From the NCBI GenBank assembly GCA_031265535.1, contig JAISCO010000372.1:1-10924 (forward strand): DNA of 10,924 bases, in the 5' to 3' direction. A model generated the notes under the pieces. That model did no database searches. It saw only the letters and a program-made list of their open reading frames with translations, and was not told the DNA's origin. Shown piece by piece: positions 1 through 6,352 of this stretch. The position numbers and the translations under genes were made by a program. The stretch is from Spirochaetaceae bacterium (lineage in GTDB: Bacteria; Spirochaetota; Spirochaetia; Treponematales; Breznakiellaceae). Numbering within the stretch: position 1 is the first letter of the stretch; each line of letters starts with the position of its first letter.

Positions 1-71
1 CAAAACTGAAGGCACGGAGTAAAGGCTACTTCCGGGATGCCGGCGCGGAGCGCACGTAAACCCGCTGGCGG

Positions 72-120
72 GCGTTAAAACTATATCAAATCCAGGATTT
101 TAACGAAAGTGGAATTGCTC
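72..120 (+). repeat. Dispersed repeat, copy 1 (LKLYQIQDF module)
   Basis: This roughly 49-base stretch recurs in reverse orientation near 8611-8658, identical over the 21 bases ending in CCAGGATTTT and diverged at about seven or eight other positions. Read as codons from 75, it encodes LKLYQIQDFNESGIA and then a short tail to a stop at 144-146. The other copy encodes LKLYQIQDFPETGIA. There is a stop at 57-59 and no normal start codon in this frame, so this copy is probably a decayed fragment rather than a gene. The copy also contains an inverted repeat, CGTTAAAA (73-80) with TTTTAACG (98-105). The first 70 bases of the window show only small GC-rich hairpins, such as CCCGC/GCGGG at 61-72. Confidence 0.6.
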
Positions 121-138
121 CCGAAATTCTGAAATGTC

Positions 139-168
139 TTGACTAAACTATCTCTCTGGTTTTATGCT
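139..168 (+). promoter_or_regulatory. Possible promoter of the coiled-coil gene
   Basis: TTGACT (139-144) and TATGCT (163-168) are separated by 18 bases. This would start the transcript near 175, right at the GAGG ribosome site (175-178), giving a very short leader. The -10 box matches the consensus at only four of six positions, so the call is weak. Confidence 0.3.
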
Positions 169-186
169 TAAATTGAGGTTAGAAAA

Positions 187-861
187 ATGACCGGCTGGGA
201 TATTTTGGACAAGGCAATGAATAATTTTCCTCCTATTGTAGCGGCTCTGATACTGCTGGCTGTACTGGGGGCGCTTGTCATTTTTATAGTCGGCTTCAGC
301 AGGCATGGCGTTAATTTTGTCAAGTACGGCTTCAAGCAAAATGTTGTAAATGACATTTTTGAGAAACTTGCCACCAAAGAAGATATAAAAAGACTCGAAC
401 TTTCTACCAAAGAAGACATAAATAGACTCGAACTTTCTACCAAAGAAGAGATAAATAGACTCGAGCTTTCTACTAAAGAAGACATAAATAGACTCGATGC
501 CAAAATAGAAGAGGTAAATAGACTTGGACTTTCTACCAAAGAAGACATAAAAAGACTCGAACTTTCTACTAAAGAAGACATAAACAGACTCGATGCCAAA
601 ATAGAAGAGATAAATAGATTCGAGCTTTCTACCAAAGAAGATATAAAAAGACTTGATGTCAAAATAGAAGAGATAAATAGACTCGAACTTGCCGCAAAAG
701 AAGATATAAACAGCCTTGATGCAAAAATAGATGTAATAGAGACAAACCATTTTGGGCATCTTAAAAACTTCCTAACTGAACTCACCAGCATCCTGTTGGA
801 TAAAAACATAATCAACAACCAAGACAAGGCCCGGCTTGACAACAAACTTAGCGGTATGTAG
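187..861 (+). CDS. Membrane-anchored hendecad-repeat coiled-coil protein
   Basis: The gene encodes 224 residues and starts at an ATG with GAGG 8 bases upstream. Residues 1-16 are polar. Residues 17-37 form one strongly hydrophobic membrane segment. A short linker follows, and residues 63-185 are almost pure repeats of the 11-residue unit TKEDINRLELS, in places alternating with a 10-residue partner (DAKIEEINRLELS type) to give 21-residue blocks. Eleven-residue periodicity with hydrophobic I and L is typical of hendecad or mixed heptad/hendecad coiled coils. The tail (186-224) is non-repetitive with amphipathic leucines. The likely form is a homo-oligomeric rod anchored in the inner membrane. 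Short bacterial proteins with this look (TKEDI...RLE, loosely like DUF1640 proteins) have no firm function, and I cannot assign one. It stands alone, convergent with araC. Confidence 0.8.
   Translation: MTGWDILDKAMNNFPPIVAALILLAVLGALVIFIVGFSRHGVNFVKYGFKQNVVNDIFEKLATKEDIKRLELSTKEDINRLELSTKEEINRLELSTKEDINRLDAKIEEVNRLGLSTKEDIKRLELSTKEDINRLDAKIEEINRFELSTKEDIKRLDVKIEEINRLELAAKEDINSLDAKIDVIETNHFGHLKNFLTELTSILLDKNIINNQDKARLDNKLSGM
373..726 (+). repeat. In-frame tandem repeats of about 33 bp
   Basis: About ten near-identical units of the form ACCAAAGAAGACATAAATAG plus CTCGAACTTTCT (33 bases, or 30 in the partner unit) encode the coiled coil. All periods are multiples of three, so gain or loss of units by recombination would change the rod length but keep the frame. 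Because the period is also in frame on the complement, long antisense open frames appear here; they are by-products. Confidence 0.85.
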
Positions 862-974
862 CCTATCGTTCCCGCGCAGCACCGGGTACCTGTCCGCCGT
901 CATCTGACAGACACTACTGAAATCCTAACCTATGCCGATAAGCGCCGCCCGCACATATACTTGCGCCGTTTTTT

Positions 975-998
975 CCGCCGGCTGTCTGCCGCCGGCGG
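975..998. repeat. GC-rich hairpin between convergent genes
   Basis: CCGCCGGC (975-982) and GCCGGCGG (991-998) form an 8-base stem with an 8-base loop. It lies in the 281-base gap (862-1142) between the coiled-coil gene and araC, which converge. On the plus strand the T-run precedes the stem rather than following it, so it does not read as a rho-independent terminator in either direction. Apart from this and the element at 1057-1123 I see no gene in the gap. Confidence 0.5.
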
Positions 999-1056
999 CC
1001 TTGTCCAGCAGCCTTAGAATAGAAAAAAACCATCTTTCAGACTGCTTTTTCGGCAT

Positions 1057-1123
1057 CCAGTTCCATTGCAAACAAAGTTTGCGGCAAACTTTGTTTGCGC
1101 ACTTGCTAGAGTTTTGGAACTGG
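1057..1123. repeat. Nested palindromic repeat element after araC
   Basis: The outer arms CCAGTTCCA (1057-1065) and TGGAACTGG (1115-1123) enclose two back-to-back 15-mers: GCAAACAAAGTTTGC (1068-1082) and its exact reverse complement GCAAACTTTGTTTGC (1084-1098), one base apart. Each 15-mer is itself a 6-base stem with a 3-base loop. The same 15-mer occurs at 6277-6291 inside a different outer stem. The element begins 20 bases beyond the araC stop codon on the minus strand and may act as an mRNA 3' end structure. Confidence 0.75.
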
Positions 1124-1142
1124 CTCATGCGCTCATTTAGCG

Positions 1143-2015
1143 CTAAACATTTTGCGGGCGGGCAAAATCGACTGTCTGGACATAGGTTTTACGATACTGG
1201 CTTGGCGACAGTCCGGTGCATTTTTTGAAGACGCGCGAAAAATGAAACTGGTTTTTGAAACCAAACCATTCCGAGATTTCTTCGATAGTTTGAGGCGTTG
1301 ATATTAGAAGCCCTGTAGCCCCTTCGATTTTTAGGCGCATTATGTACTGATGCGGGGACATTTTGACTTCACGGCGGAATACTCTGATAAAATGCCCCAT
1401 AGAGATGCCGACAATACGCGCCATTTCGTCAACGCCGAGCGCTTCGCACACGTTTACCTGCATAATCGCGAGGGCTTTTGTTACTTGAACATGGTTTGTC
1501 CGGCGCATTTTGCTGTTTGTAGATGTTTTCTTTTGTTCCAACAGCGGAGAATCCGTTTCTATAGGGAAAAATCTGAACAACACGCTTATCAACAAGTGGT
1601 CAGCCGCGATTTTTAGACCGGGGTCCCCTGAATTAAACATTTCCGCTATCTCCTCGCACTGAATTCGCAGCAAGTGGTTATTTATGTTTACAATTTCGTG
1701 GTTTTTCGACAGCATGGACGCTATGAGCCGGTCTGTCTCATTTTCGGTTTCATCCAACTCGAACAGCAGCGCGTAATAGCTGATAGGACGCTTGTTAATA
1801 TCCGGTATAATTGAATGAAATTCAAGCGGAAAAGCCGTTACGATACGCCCCGACGTGATGGTACTGCATGACTTTCCGCATAAAAATGTCCCGTCGCCGT
1901 CAACAAAAAAATGGATTTCGTACTCATTGCAGCTATGCGCGTGGTAACGCCCGTGCCATGCGACTCTTTCGTGTCCGACAAGGTGGTATACAAAAACAAC
2001 ATCTAATAGCTTCAT
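1143..2015 (-). CDS. AraC-family transcriptional regulator
   Basis: A 290-residue protein with the two-part layout of sugar-responsive AraC regulators. The N-terminal part (about 15-90) has the look of a cupin sensor domain, with HAH at 25-27 followed by EYEIHFFVDGDGTF. The C-terminal part holds two helix-turn-helix motifs: about 195-215 (VDEMARIVGISMGHFIRVF) and about 243-265 (TIEEISEWFGFKNQFHFSRVF), ending in the family signature GLSPSQYRKTY at 268-278. Length is normal for the family. It is transcribed away from chvE with 186 bases between the start codons, so activation of the monosaccharide importer by a bound sugar is the natural inference; the actual inducer cannot be read from sequence. 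There is no ribosome site before the ATG, and the promoter places +1 at the ATG itself. Confidence 0.93.
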   Translation of the reverse strand: MKLLDVVFVYHLVGHERVAWHGRYHAHSCNEYEIHFFVDGDGTFLCGKSCSTITSGRIVTAFPLEFHSIIPDINKRPISYYALLFELDETENETDRLIASMLSKNHEIVNINNHLLRIQCEEIAEMFNSGDPGLKIAADHLLISVLFRFFPIETDSPLLEQKKTSTNSKMRRTNHVQVTKALAIMQVNVCEALGVDEMARIVGISMGHFIRVFRREVKMSPHQYIMRLKIEGATGLLISTPQTIEEISEWFGFKNQFHFSRVFKKCTGLSPSQYRKTYVQTVDFARPQNV

Positions 2016-2021
2016 TGCATT

Positions 2022-2050
2022 AGTATATAGGAAAAAGCAGAAAATGTCAA
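2022..2050 (-). promoter_or_regulatory. araC promoter (near-consensus)
   Basis: On the minus strand TTGACA (2050-2045, six of six) is followed after exactly 17 bases by TATACT (2027-2022, five of six). Only six bases separate the -10 box from the araC ATG (2015-2013), so the transcript would start at or within a few bases of the A of the start codon. Confidence 0.7.
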
Positions 2051-2062
2051 TTTTAGATATAA

Positions 2063-2129
2063 ATTATCAATAATAGTCATTCCCAAATAGTTACAATCCA
2101 GTCAATAATTATAAAAACCGTATATGCGG
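2063..2129. promoter_or_regulatory. Candidate operator region between araC and chvE
   Basis: This AT-rich intergenic stretch contains an 8-base direct repeat TCAATAAT (2067-2074 and 2102-2109, 35 bases apart), a palindrome ATTAT-CA-ATAAT (2063-2074), and a near-palindrome CCGTATATGCGG (2118-2129). AraC proteins usually bind direct repeats next to the promoter they control, which makes these plausible sites. In AT-rich DNA short repeats also arise by chance, so the call is tentative. Confidence 0.25.
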
Positions 2130-2141
2130 TGAATATTTTTT

Positions 2142-2178
2142 TTGCCTGAAATTTATTTGAAAATACAAAATCAGGCAA
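2142..2178 (+). promoter_or_regulatory. Inverted repeat in the chvE promoter/leader
   Basis: TTGCCTGA (2142-2149) and TCAGGCAA (2171-2178) are perfect 8-base arms separated by 21 bases, just upstream of the chvE ribosome site (GAGGGAG, 2187-2193). A weak promoter, TTGCCT (2141-2146) with TACAAA (2164-2169) at 17-base spacing, overlaps it. It could be an operator for a dimeric regulator or, if transcribed, a leader hairpin. The poor match to consensus fits a promoter that needs an activator. Confidence 0.4.
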
Positions 2179-2201
2179 TCAGGAATGAGGGAGAGTACAA
2201 A

Positions 2202-3305
2202 ATGAAAAAGGCTGCAAAATTCACAAAAATTGTAGGAATTTTGGCGGTGTTGTTCGCCATGTCTGTGGGCGGGGGAGTGAGTCTGTTCGCAAACGGACAG
2301 AAAGACGACGGCAAAGTTAAAATCGGCGTTTCCATGCCCACCCAGAGTCTTCAGCGCTGGAATCAGGATGGCAGTAACATGAAGGCTCAGCTTGAGGCGG
2401 CGGGCTATAATGTCGACTTGCATTATGGCGGCGACAACGATATCCCGACGCAGGTGGCGCAGATCGAAAACATGATCACAGGCGGCGCGAAGGTTCTTGT
2501 TATCGCGGCTATAGACGGCTCGGCGCTTACCGAGGTGTTAAAGCAGGCTAAAGAGAAGAATATACCTGTCATCGCTTATGACAGGCTGATAATGAACAGC
2601 GACGCGGTAAGCTATTACGCTTCATTCGATAATTTCAAAGTCGGCACCTTACAGGGTTCGTATATCGAGTCAAGGCTGAACTTAAAGACGGCGCCCGGTC
2701 CTTTCAACATCGAACTGGTTACCGGCGCTCCCGATGACAACAACGTCAACTTTTTCTTTGGCGGCGCGATGTCCGTCCTGAAACCCTACATTGACAGCGG
2801 CAAACTGAAGGTGCCGTCAGGTCAGACAACGCAGGCTCAGGCCGCTACACCTAACTGGTCAACAGAAGAGTCGCAGAGGCGTTTTGAGAACATCATCACA
2901 TCCGTCAAGTACGGCCCGCGCGGCGTAAAGCTTGACGCGGTTCTCTGTTCCAATGACTCGACCGCCAACGGTGTTACCAACGCGCTGGTAAATGCGGGTT
3001 ACACAAGAGACAATTTCCCGATCCTAACCGGTCAGGACTGCGACAAGCCTTCGGTAAAAAACATGAACGCCGGTATTCAAGCCATGTCCGTGTTCAAAGA
3101 TACCCGTACTCTCGCGAGTAAGGTTGTCGAAATGGTGAATGCCCTTGCGAAAGGGACGAAGCCTACGGTCAACGATACTACGACTTACAACAATGGTACC
3201 GGTATCATTCCGTCCTTCCTTTGCGACCCGATCATTGTAGAGCCCAAGGACATTCAGACTGTCCTTATTGACAGCGGTTACTACAAAGCTGCCGATATTC
3301 AGTAA
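2202..3305 (+). CDS. chvE: Monosaccharide ABC transporter, periplasmic binding protein
   Basis: This is the sugar-binding component of the importer; it would bind monosaccharides in the periplasm and deliver them to GguB. It has 367 residues. Residues 1-30 are a signal peptide (KK start, hydrophobic core, cleavage likely after SLFA); there is no lipobox cysteine, so it should be soluble. The mature part follows ChvE from Agrobacterium closely from memory of the family: VKIGVSMPTQSLQRW (39-53), QIENMITGGAKVLVIAAIDG (87-106), PVIAYDRLI (122-130), GPFNIEL (166-172), PDDNNVNFFFGGAMSVLKPYIDSGKL (177-202), TGQDCDKPSVK (276-286) and the C-terminal VLIDSGYY. The ATG at 2202 has GAGGGAG 8 bases upstream; an in-frame TTG at 2142 lacks a ribosome site and would spoil the signal peptide. 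It is the first gene of the operon. Confidence 0.95.
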   Translation: MKKAAKFTKIVGILAVLFAMSVGGGVSLFANGQKDDGKVKIGVSMPTQSLQRWNQDGSNMKAQLEAAGYNVDLHYGGDNDIPTQVAQIENMITGGAKVLVIAAIDGSALTEVLKQAKEKNIPVIAYDRLIMNSDAVSYYASFDNFKVGTLQGSYIESRLNLKTAPGPFNIELVTGAPDDNNVNFFFGGAMSVLKPYIDSGKLKVPSGQTTQAQAATPNWSTEESQRRFENIITSVKYGPRGVKLDAVLCSNDSTANGVTNALVNAGYTRDNFPILTGQDCDKPSVKNMNAGIQAMSVFKDTRTLASKVVEMVNALAKGTKPTVNDTTTYNNGTGIIPSFLCDPIIVEPKDIQTVLIDSGYYKAADIQ

Positions 3306-3327
3306 CAGGGCGGATACGCTAGGTTCC

Positions 3328-3420
3328 AAAGACCGGCCTTGTATTGTCCGCCTGTTCGATTGAAAGCGCTCAATTGAAAGCGCTCAATCAGAACAGGCGT
3401 TTTCCGATCTGCCGGTCTTT
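3328..3420 (+). promoter_or_regulatory. Large nested stem-loop after chvE
   Basis: The outer arms AAAGACCGGC (3328-3337) and GCCGGTCTTT (3411-3420) enclose inner arms CGCCTGTTC (3349-3357) and GAACAGGCG (3391-3399). Those enclose a tandem pair of the 14-mer ATTGAAAGCGCTCA (3359-3372, 3373-3386). In RNA it would form a long hairpin starting 22 bases after the chvE stop. There is no U-run after it, so it is more likely an mRNA-protecting or partial termination structure that keeps chvE message in excess over gguAB than a full terminator. The repeated GAAAGCGCTC core also resembles a LacI-family operator half. Confidence 0.7.
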
Positions 3421-3434
3421 TGAATCCTATAGAA

Positions 3435-3466
3435 AAGGGAGCGCTTATTGTGTGAAGCGCTCCCTT
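3435..3466 (+). promoter_or_regulatory. Perfect 12-base hairpin before gguA
   Basis: AAGGGAGCGCTT (3435-3446) and AAGCGCTCCCTT (3455-3466) pair perfectly around an 8-base loop. The stem shares the AAGCGCTC core with the tandem 14-mers upstream. It is followed by CCGTCTAAAAATTT, with no clean T-run, and lies 23 bases before the gguA ribosome site. Its likely role is in setting transporter stoichiometry, either by attenuation or as a 3' end that blocks exonucleases. Confidence 0.65.
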
Positions 3467-3500
3467 CCGTCTAAAAATTTCACTTCACCAAGGACATATT

Positions 3501-5030
3501 ATGGCAGACAATATCCTTGAAATGAGGAATATAACCAAGACTTTTTCCGGCGTAACCGCTCTAAAGAATGTAAATTTCGCGGTAGAACGCGGCGAGATTC
3601 ACGGAATAGTGGGTGAAAACGGCGCGGGAAAATCAACGCTGATGAATATACTGAGCGGTGTATATCCGGCGGGTGATTATTCCGGCGATATAATTCTGGA
3701 TGGCGAAAAATGCGAATTCCACTCAATAAAGCAGAGTGAGCATAAAGGGATCGTAATCATTCATCAGGAACTGGCCCTTGTTCCCTATCTCTCTATAGGC
3801 GAAAATCTGTTTTTAGGGAATGAGCGCGGAAGCTATTTGAAAATAGACTGGGATGCCACATATATGAAGGCCGCCGGTTATCTTCAAAAAGTCGGGCTTA
3901 ATGAATCGCCGCATACTTTGATAAAAGATATTGGCGTGGGTAAGCAGCAGCTCGTGGAAATCGCGAAGGCGCTGGCAAAAGATGTGCGTCTGTTGATCCT
4001 TGATGAGCCTACCGCCAGTCTTAACGAAACCGATTCGGAGCATTTGCTGGAGTTATTGAAAGAATTAAGGGGGGCGGGCGTTTCGTCTATCCTTATTTCC
4101 CATAAACTTGGCGAGGTGGCCGCCGTTGTTGACAACATTACCGTCTTGCGAGACGGCGAAGTTATCACTACGCTCAGCAAGAAAAGGGGCTTTAACGAGG
4201 AAGACATCGTAAGCGCCATGGTTGGCCGGAGCCTTCTGAACCGCTTCCCTAAGCGCGACCCGCAGATTGGAGAAATCGCGCTTGAAGTGAAGGACTGGAC
4301 GGTGTACCACCCGCTTTACGAGGCAAGAATCGTTTGCGACAAAGTAAACTTCAATGTCCGCAAGGGCGAGGTTGTCGGAATAAGCGGCCTAATGGGAGCC
4401 GGGCGCACTGAACTTGCGCTCAGTATCTTTGGCAAGAGTTACGGCGCGGATATCAGCGGGCGCTTGTTCATAAACGGGCGCGAGACAGAGATAAAAACAG
4501 TACGCGAGGCTATCAAAAATAAGCTGGCCTATGTTACGGAAGACCGGAAAGGCGACGGCCTTTTGCTGTCAAACCCAATATCCAAAAATACAACGCTTGC
4601 CAGAATGGACAAGGTGAGCACCAATCAGATAATAGACAAAGACCTTGAGGTAGAGACCGCCAAGGATTATCGCGGCAAACTGAACATAAAAAGTTCCGAC
4701 GTCTTGCAGACGGTCGGCAATCTTTCCGGCGGAAACCAGCAAAAAGTTTTGCTGAGTAAATGGATGTTTGCCGGCCCTGAAATCCTTATACTTGACGAGC
4801 CTACGCGCGGTATTGATGTCGGCGCAAAGTACGAGATTTATAAAATAATCAACGATTTTGTCAGCGAAGGGAAAAGCGTTATTCTTATTTCTTCCGAGAT
4901 GCCTGAAATTCTAGGCATGAGCGACCGCATATACGTGGTGAACGCGGGGCGCATCATAGCCGAGTTGAAGACGAAAGATGCTTCGCAGGAAATAATCATG
5001 CAGGCGATTTTGGACTCCGAAAAAACTTGA
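3501..5030 (+). CDS. gguA: Multiple-monosaccharide ABC transporter ATPase
   Basis: This ATPase powers monosaccharide import at the cytoplasmic face of the inner membrane (also called MmsA). It has 509 residues in two fused nucleotide-binding domains, the normal length. Domain 1: Walker A GENGAGKST (38-46), Q-loop HQELALVP (88-95), a degenerate signature IGVGKQQ (144-150), Walker B LLILDEP (164-170), H-loop SH (200-201). Domain 2: Walker A GLMGAGRTE (296-304) with arginine where the lysine should be, an intact signature LSGGNQQK (408-415), Walker B ILILDEP (428-434). One degenerate half of each kind is usual for RbsA/XylG/MmsA ATPases and is not a defect. The ATG has AAGGA 6 bases upstream. 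It ends 19 bases before gguB. Confidence 0.95.
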   Translation: MADNILEMRNITKTFSGVTALKNVNFAVERGEIHGIVGENGAGKSTLMNILSGVYPAGDYSGDIILDGEKCEFHSIKQSEHKGIVIIHQELALVPYLSIGENLFLGNERGSYLKIDWDATYMKAAGYLQKVGLNESPHTLIKDIGVGKQQLVEIAKALAKDVRLLILDEPTASLNETDSEHLLELLKELRGAGVSSILISHKLGEVAAVVDNITVLRDGEVITTLSKKRGFNEEDIVSAMVGRSLLNRFPKRDPQIGEIALEVKDWTVYHPLYEARIVCDKVNFNVRKGEVVGISGLMGAGRTELALSIFGKSYGADISGRLFINGRETEIKTVREAIKNKLAYVTEDRKGDGLLLSNPISKNTTLARMDKVSTNQIIDKDLEVETAKDYRGKLNIKSSDVLQTVGNLSGGNQQKVLLSKWMFAGPEILILDEPTRGIDVGAKYEIYKIINDFVSEGKSVILISSEMPEILGMSDRIYVVNAGRIIAELKTKDASQEIIMQAILDSEKT

Positions 5031-5049
5031 AACTTGGGAAAGGTTAAAG

Positions 5050-6246
5050 ATGGAAAACTCACTAACAAAAAACAGACAAGCGATAAAGAACACAATCACA
5101 CGGAACACTATGCTTCTTGCGCTGGTCATAGTAATGTTGTTTTTTCAGGCTTTGATAGTCCTGTCGGGCAAGGGTTCGCTCTTTGCCCCGGCGAATATAT
5201 CAAACCTGATTACCCAGAACGCCTACGTGGTGGTGCTGGCATCCGGTATGCTGCTCTGTATACTGACCGGCGGCAATATAGACCTGTCCGTAGGCTCGAT
5301 AGTGGCTCTTGTCGGCGCTTTTGCCGGAACTCTTATTGTCAACATGGGCGCAAACATCTACATCAGCATCCTGCTTTGTCTCATTCTGGGCGCGTTGATA
5401 GGGGCATGGCAGGGTTTTTGGATAGCGTACATAAGGATTCCGCCGTTCATCGTAACCCTTGCCGGTATGCTTCTGTGGCGCGGAGTCGCGCTGATCGTGT
5501 TGAACGGTCTGACCATATCGCCCTTCCCGTCAAACTATCTGCGCTACTTTACAAGCTTCATTCCGGGAAGCCAAAACCAGGATTTGGTTTTTGCCGTAAC
5601 AGTCGCGATAGGCGTAGTTGCAATCCTGATTTATATTGTGAGTCAGGCGGCGGGCCGCATCGCAAAGCAAAAGAAAGGATACGAGACGGGTCCGGTGATT
5701 CTATTTGTACTCCAGCTTGTCATTATATCCGTAGTGGTCTTGTTTTTATTCTTTTTGCTGGCCCATAACAAGGGCGTTCCGGCGGTGCTTATTATTATAG
5801 CGGCTATTGTACTGATATACAGCTACTTTACTTCGAACACCGTTCCGGGCAGATACCTGTACGCACTGGGCGGCAACGAAAAGGCCGCAAAAATGAGCGG
5901 CGTAAACACCAACCGGATGCTGTTCTTCGCGTACACAAACATGGGCTTCCTCTCCGGGGTTGCCGCTTTGATGTGTGTGGCGCGTTTTAATTCCGCTGCG
6001 CCGTCCGCCGGTACAAACTATGAGTTGGACGCTATCGCTTCGTGCTTTATAGGCGGCGCGTCAGCTTACGGCGGAACCGGTACGATAAGCGGCGCGGTAA
6101 TAGGCGCAATCTTCATGGGCGTGCTGAACAACGGCATGTCGATAATGGGTATAGACTCAAACTGGCAGCGCGCCGTCAAGGGGCTTGTACTGCTCGCGGC
6201 TGTCGTGTTTGATGTCGTATCTAAAAAACGAAAGAAATCCGGCTGA
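5050..6246 (+). CDS. gguB: Multiple-monosaccharide ABC transporter permease
   Basis: The membrane channel of the importer (MmsB/GguB, RbsC/XylH permease superfamily) has 398 residues. Hydrophobic segments are visible at about 20-38, 58-75, 82-100, 104-122, 132-152, 178-197, 214-237, 243-260, 290-310, 345-362 and 377-391. Family marks include LTGGNIDLSVGS (72-83), the conserved IPPFIVTLAGMLLWRG (130-145), the ATPase-coupling loop GGNEKAAKMSGVNTNR (274-289) and IGGASAYGGTGT (334-345). The extra segment around 170-240, absent from shorter ribose permeases, is usual in the XylH/GguB branch. The ATG has an AAAGG ribosome site 6 bases upstream. It is the last gene of the operon; hairpins start 5 bases after the stop. 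Confidence 0.94.
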   Translation: MENSLTKNRQAIKNTITRNTMLLALVIVMLFFQALIVLSGKGSLFAPANISNLITQNAYVVVLASGMLLCILTGGNIDLSVGSIVALVGAFAGTLIVNMGANIYISILLCLILGALIGAWQGFWIAYIRIPPFIVTLAGMLLWRGVALIVLNGLTISPFPSNYLRYFTSFIPGSQNQDLVFAVTVAIGVVAILIYIVSQAAGRIAKQKKGYETGPVILFVLQLVIISVVVLFLFFLLAHNKGVPAVLIIIAAIVLIYSYFTSNTVPGRYLYALGGNEKAAKMSGVNTNRMLFFAYTNMGFLSGVAALMCVARFNSAAPSAGTNYELDAIASCFIGGASAYGGTGTISGAVIGAIFMGVLNNGMSIMGIDSNWQRAVKGLVLLAAVVFDVVSKKRKKSG

Positions 6247-6251
6247 CAGAG

Positions 6252-6305
6252 GAGCTTGTCCAAACCCGGTTGGTACGCAAACTTTGTTTGCGGTGGGACA
6301 AGCTC
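6252..6305. repeat. Nested palindromic repeat after gguB
   Basis: The outer arms GAGCTTGTCC (6252-6261) and GGACAAGCTC (6296-6305) pair perfectly. In the loop sits GCAAACTTTGTTTGC (6277-6291), identical to the 15-mer found in both orientations at 1068-1098. Outer stem sequences of the two loci are unrelated, so the conserved part is the core. It lies immediately past the gguB stop codon and likely forms the 3' end structure of the operon message. Confidence 0.7.
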
Positions 6306-6352
6306 TTGGAAAAACCGGTCAAATCGGACTAAAGTCCGGCCCGGTTTTCCAA
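6306..6352. repeat. Second nested hairpin after gguB
   Basis: TTGGAAAAACCGG (6306-6318) pairs with CCGGTTTTCCAA (6341-6352) with one bulged A, and an inner hairpin CGGACT-AA-AGTCCG occupies 6325-6338. It directly abuts the preceding element. No T-run follows on the plus strand, so this is not a clear intrinsic terminator, although it could be a processed or exonuclease-blocking 3' end. Confidence 0.6.

Noticed and set aside
373..726. CRISPR-like repeat array
   Set aside because: The repeats are contiguous, in frame and coding; there are no unique spacers.
148..845. Long minus-strand open frames (203 and 225 codons) opposite the coiled-coil gene
   Set aside because: They consist of the complement of the 33-base repeat, with low-complexity products (SLFISSL, YLFYFG). 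The plus-strand frame has a ribosome site, a membrane anchor and coherent hendecads.
975..998. Rho-independent terminator for the coiled-coil gene or araC
   Set aside because: The T-run lies before the stem on the plus strand, and As follow the stem on the minus strand, so there is no U-tract at the 3' side in either direction.
925..1228. Open frames on both strands (67 codons minus, 98 codons plus) between the coiled-coil gene and araC
   Set aside because: They run through hairpins and repeats, lack ribosome sites, and the plus one continues into the antisense of araC.
2142..2201. TTG start for chvE, 20 codons upstream
   Set aside because: No ribosome site, and it would place a polar segment before the signal peptide. 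ATG 2202 has GAGGGAG at good spacing.
4380..4420. Lysine-to-arginine change in the second Walker A of GguA as a damaged ATPase
   Set aside because: The degenerate second site is a regular trait of the RbsA/XylG/MmsA ATPases, so it is not a defect.
5034..5768. 244-codon plus-strand frame overlapping gguB
   Set aside because: Its product is rich in R, H and C with no family features; it is a frame shadow of the permease gene.
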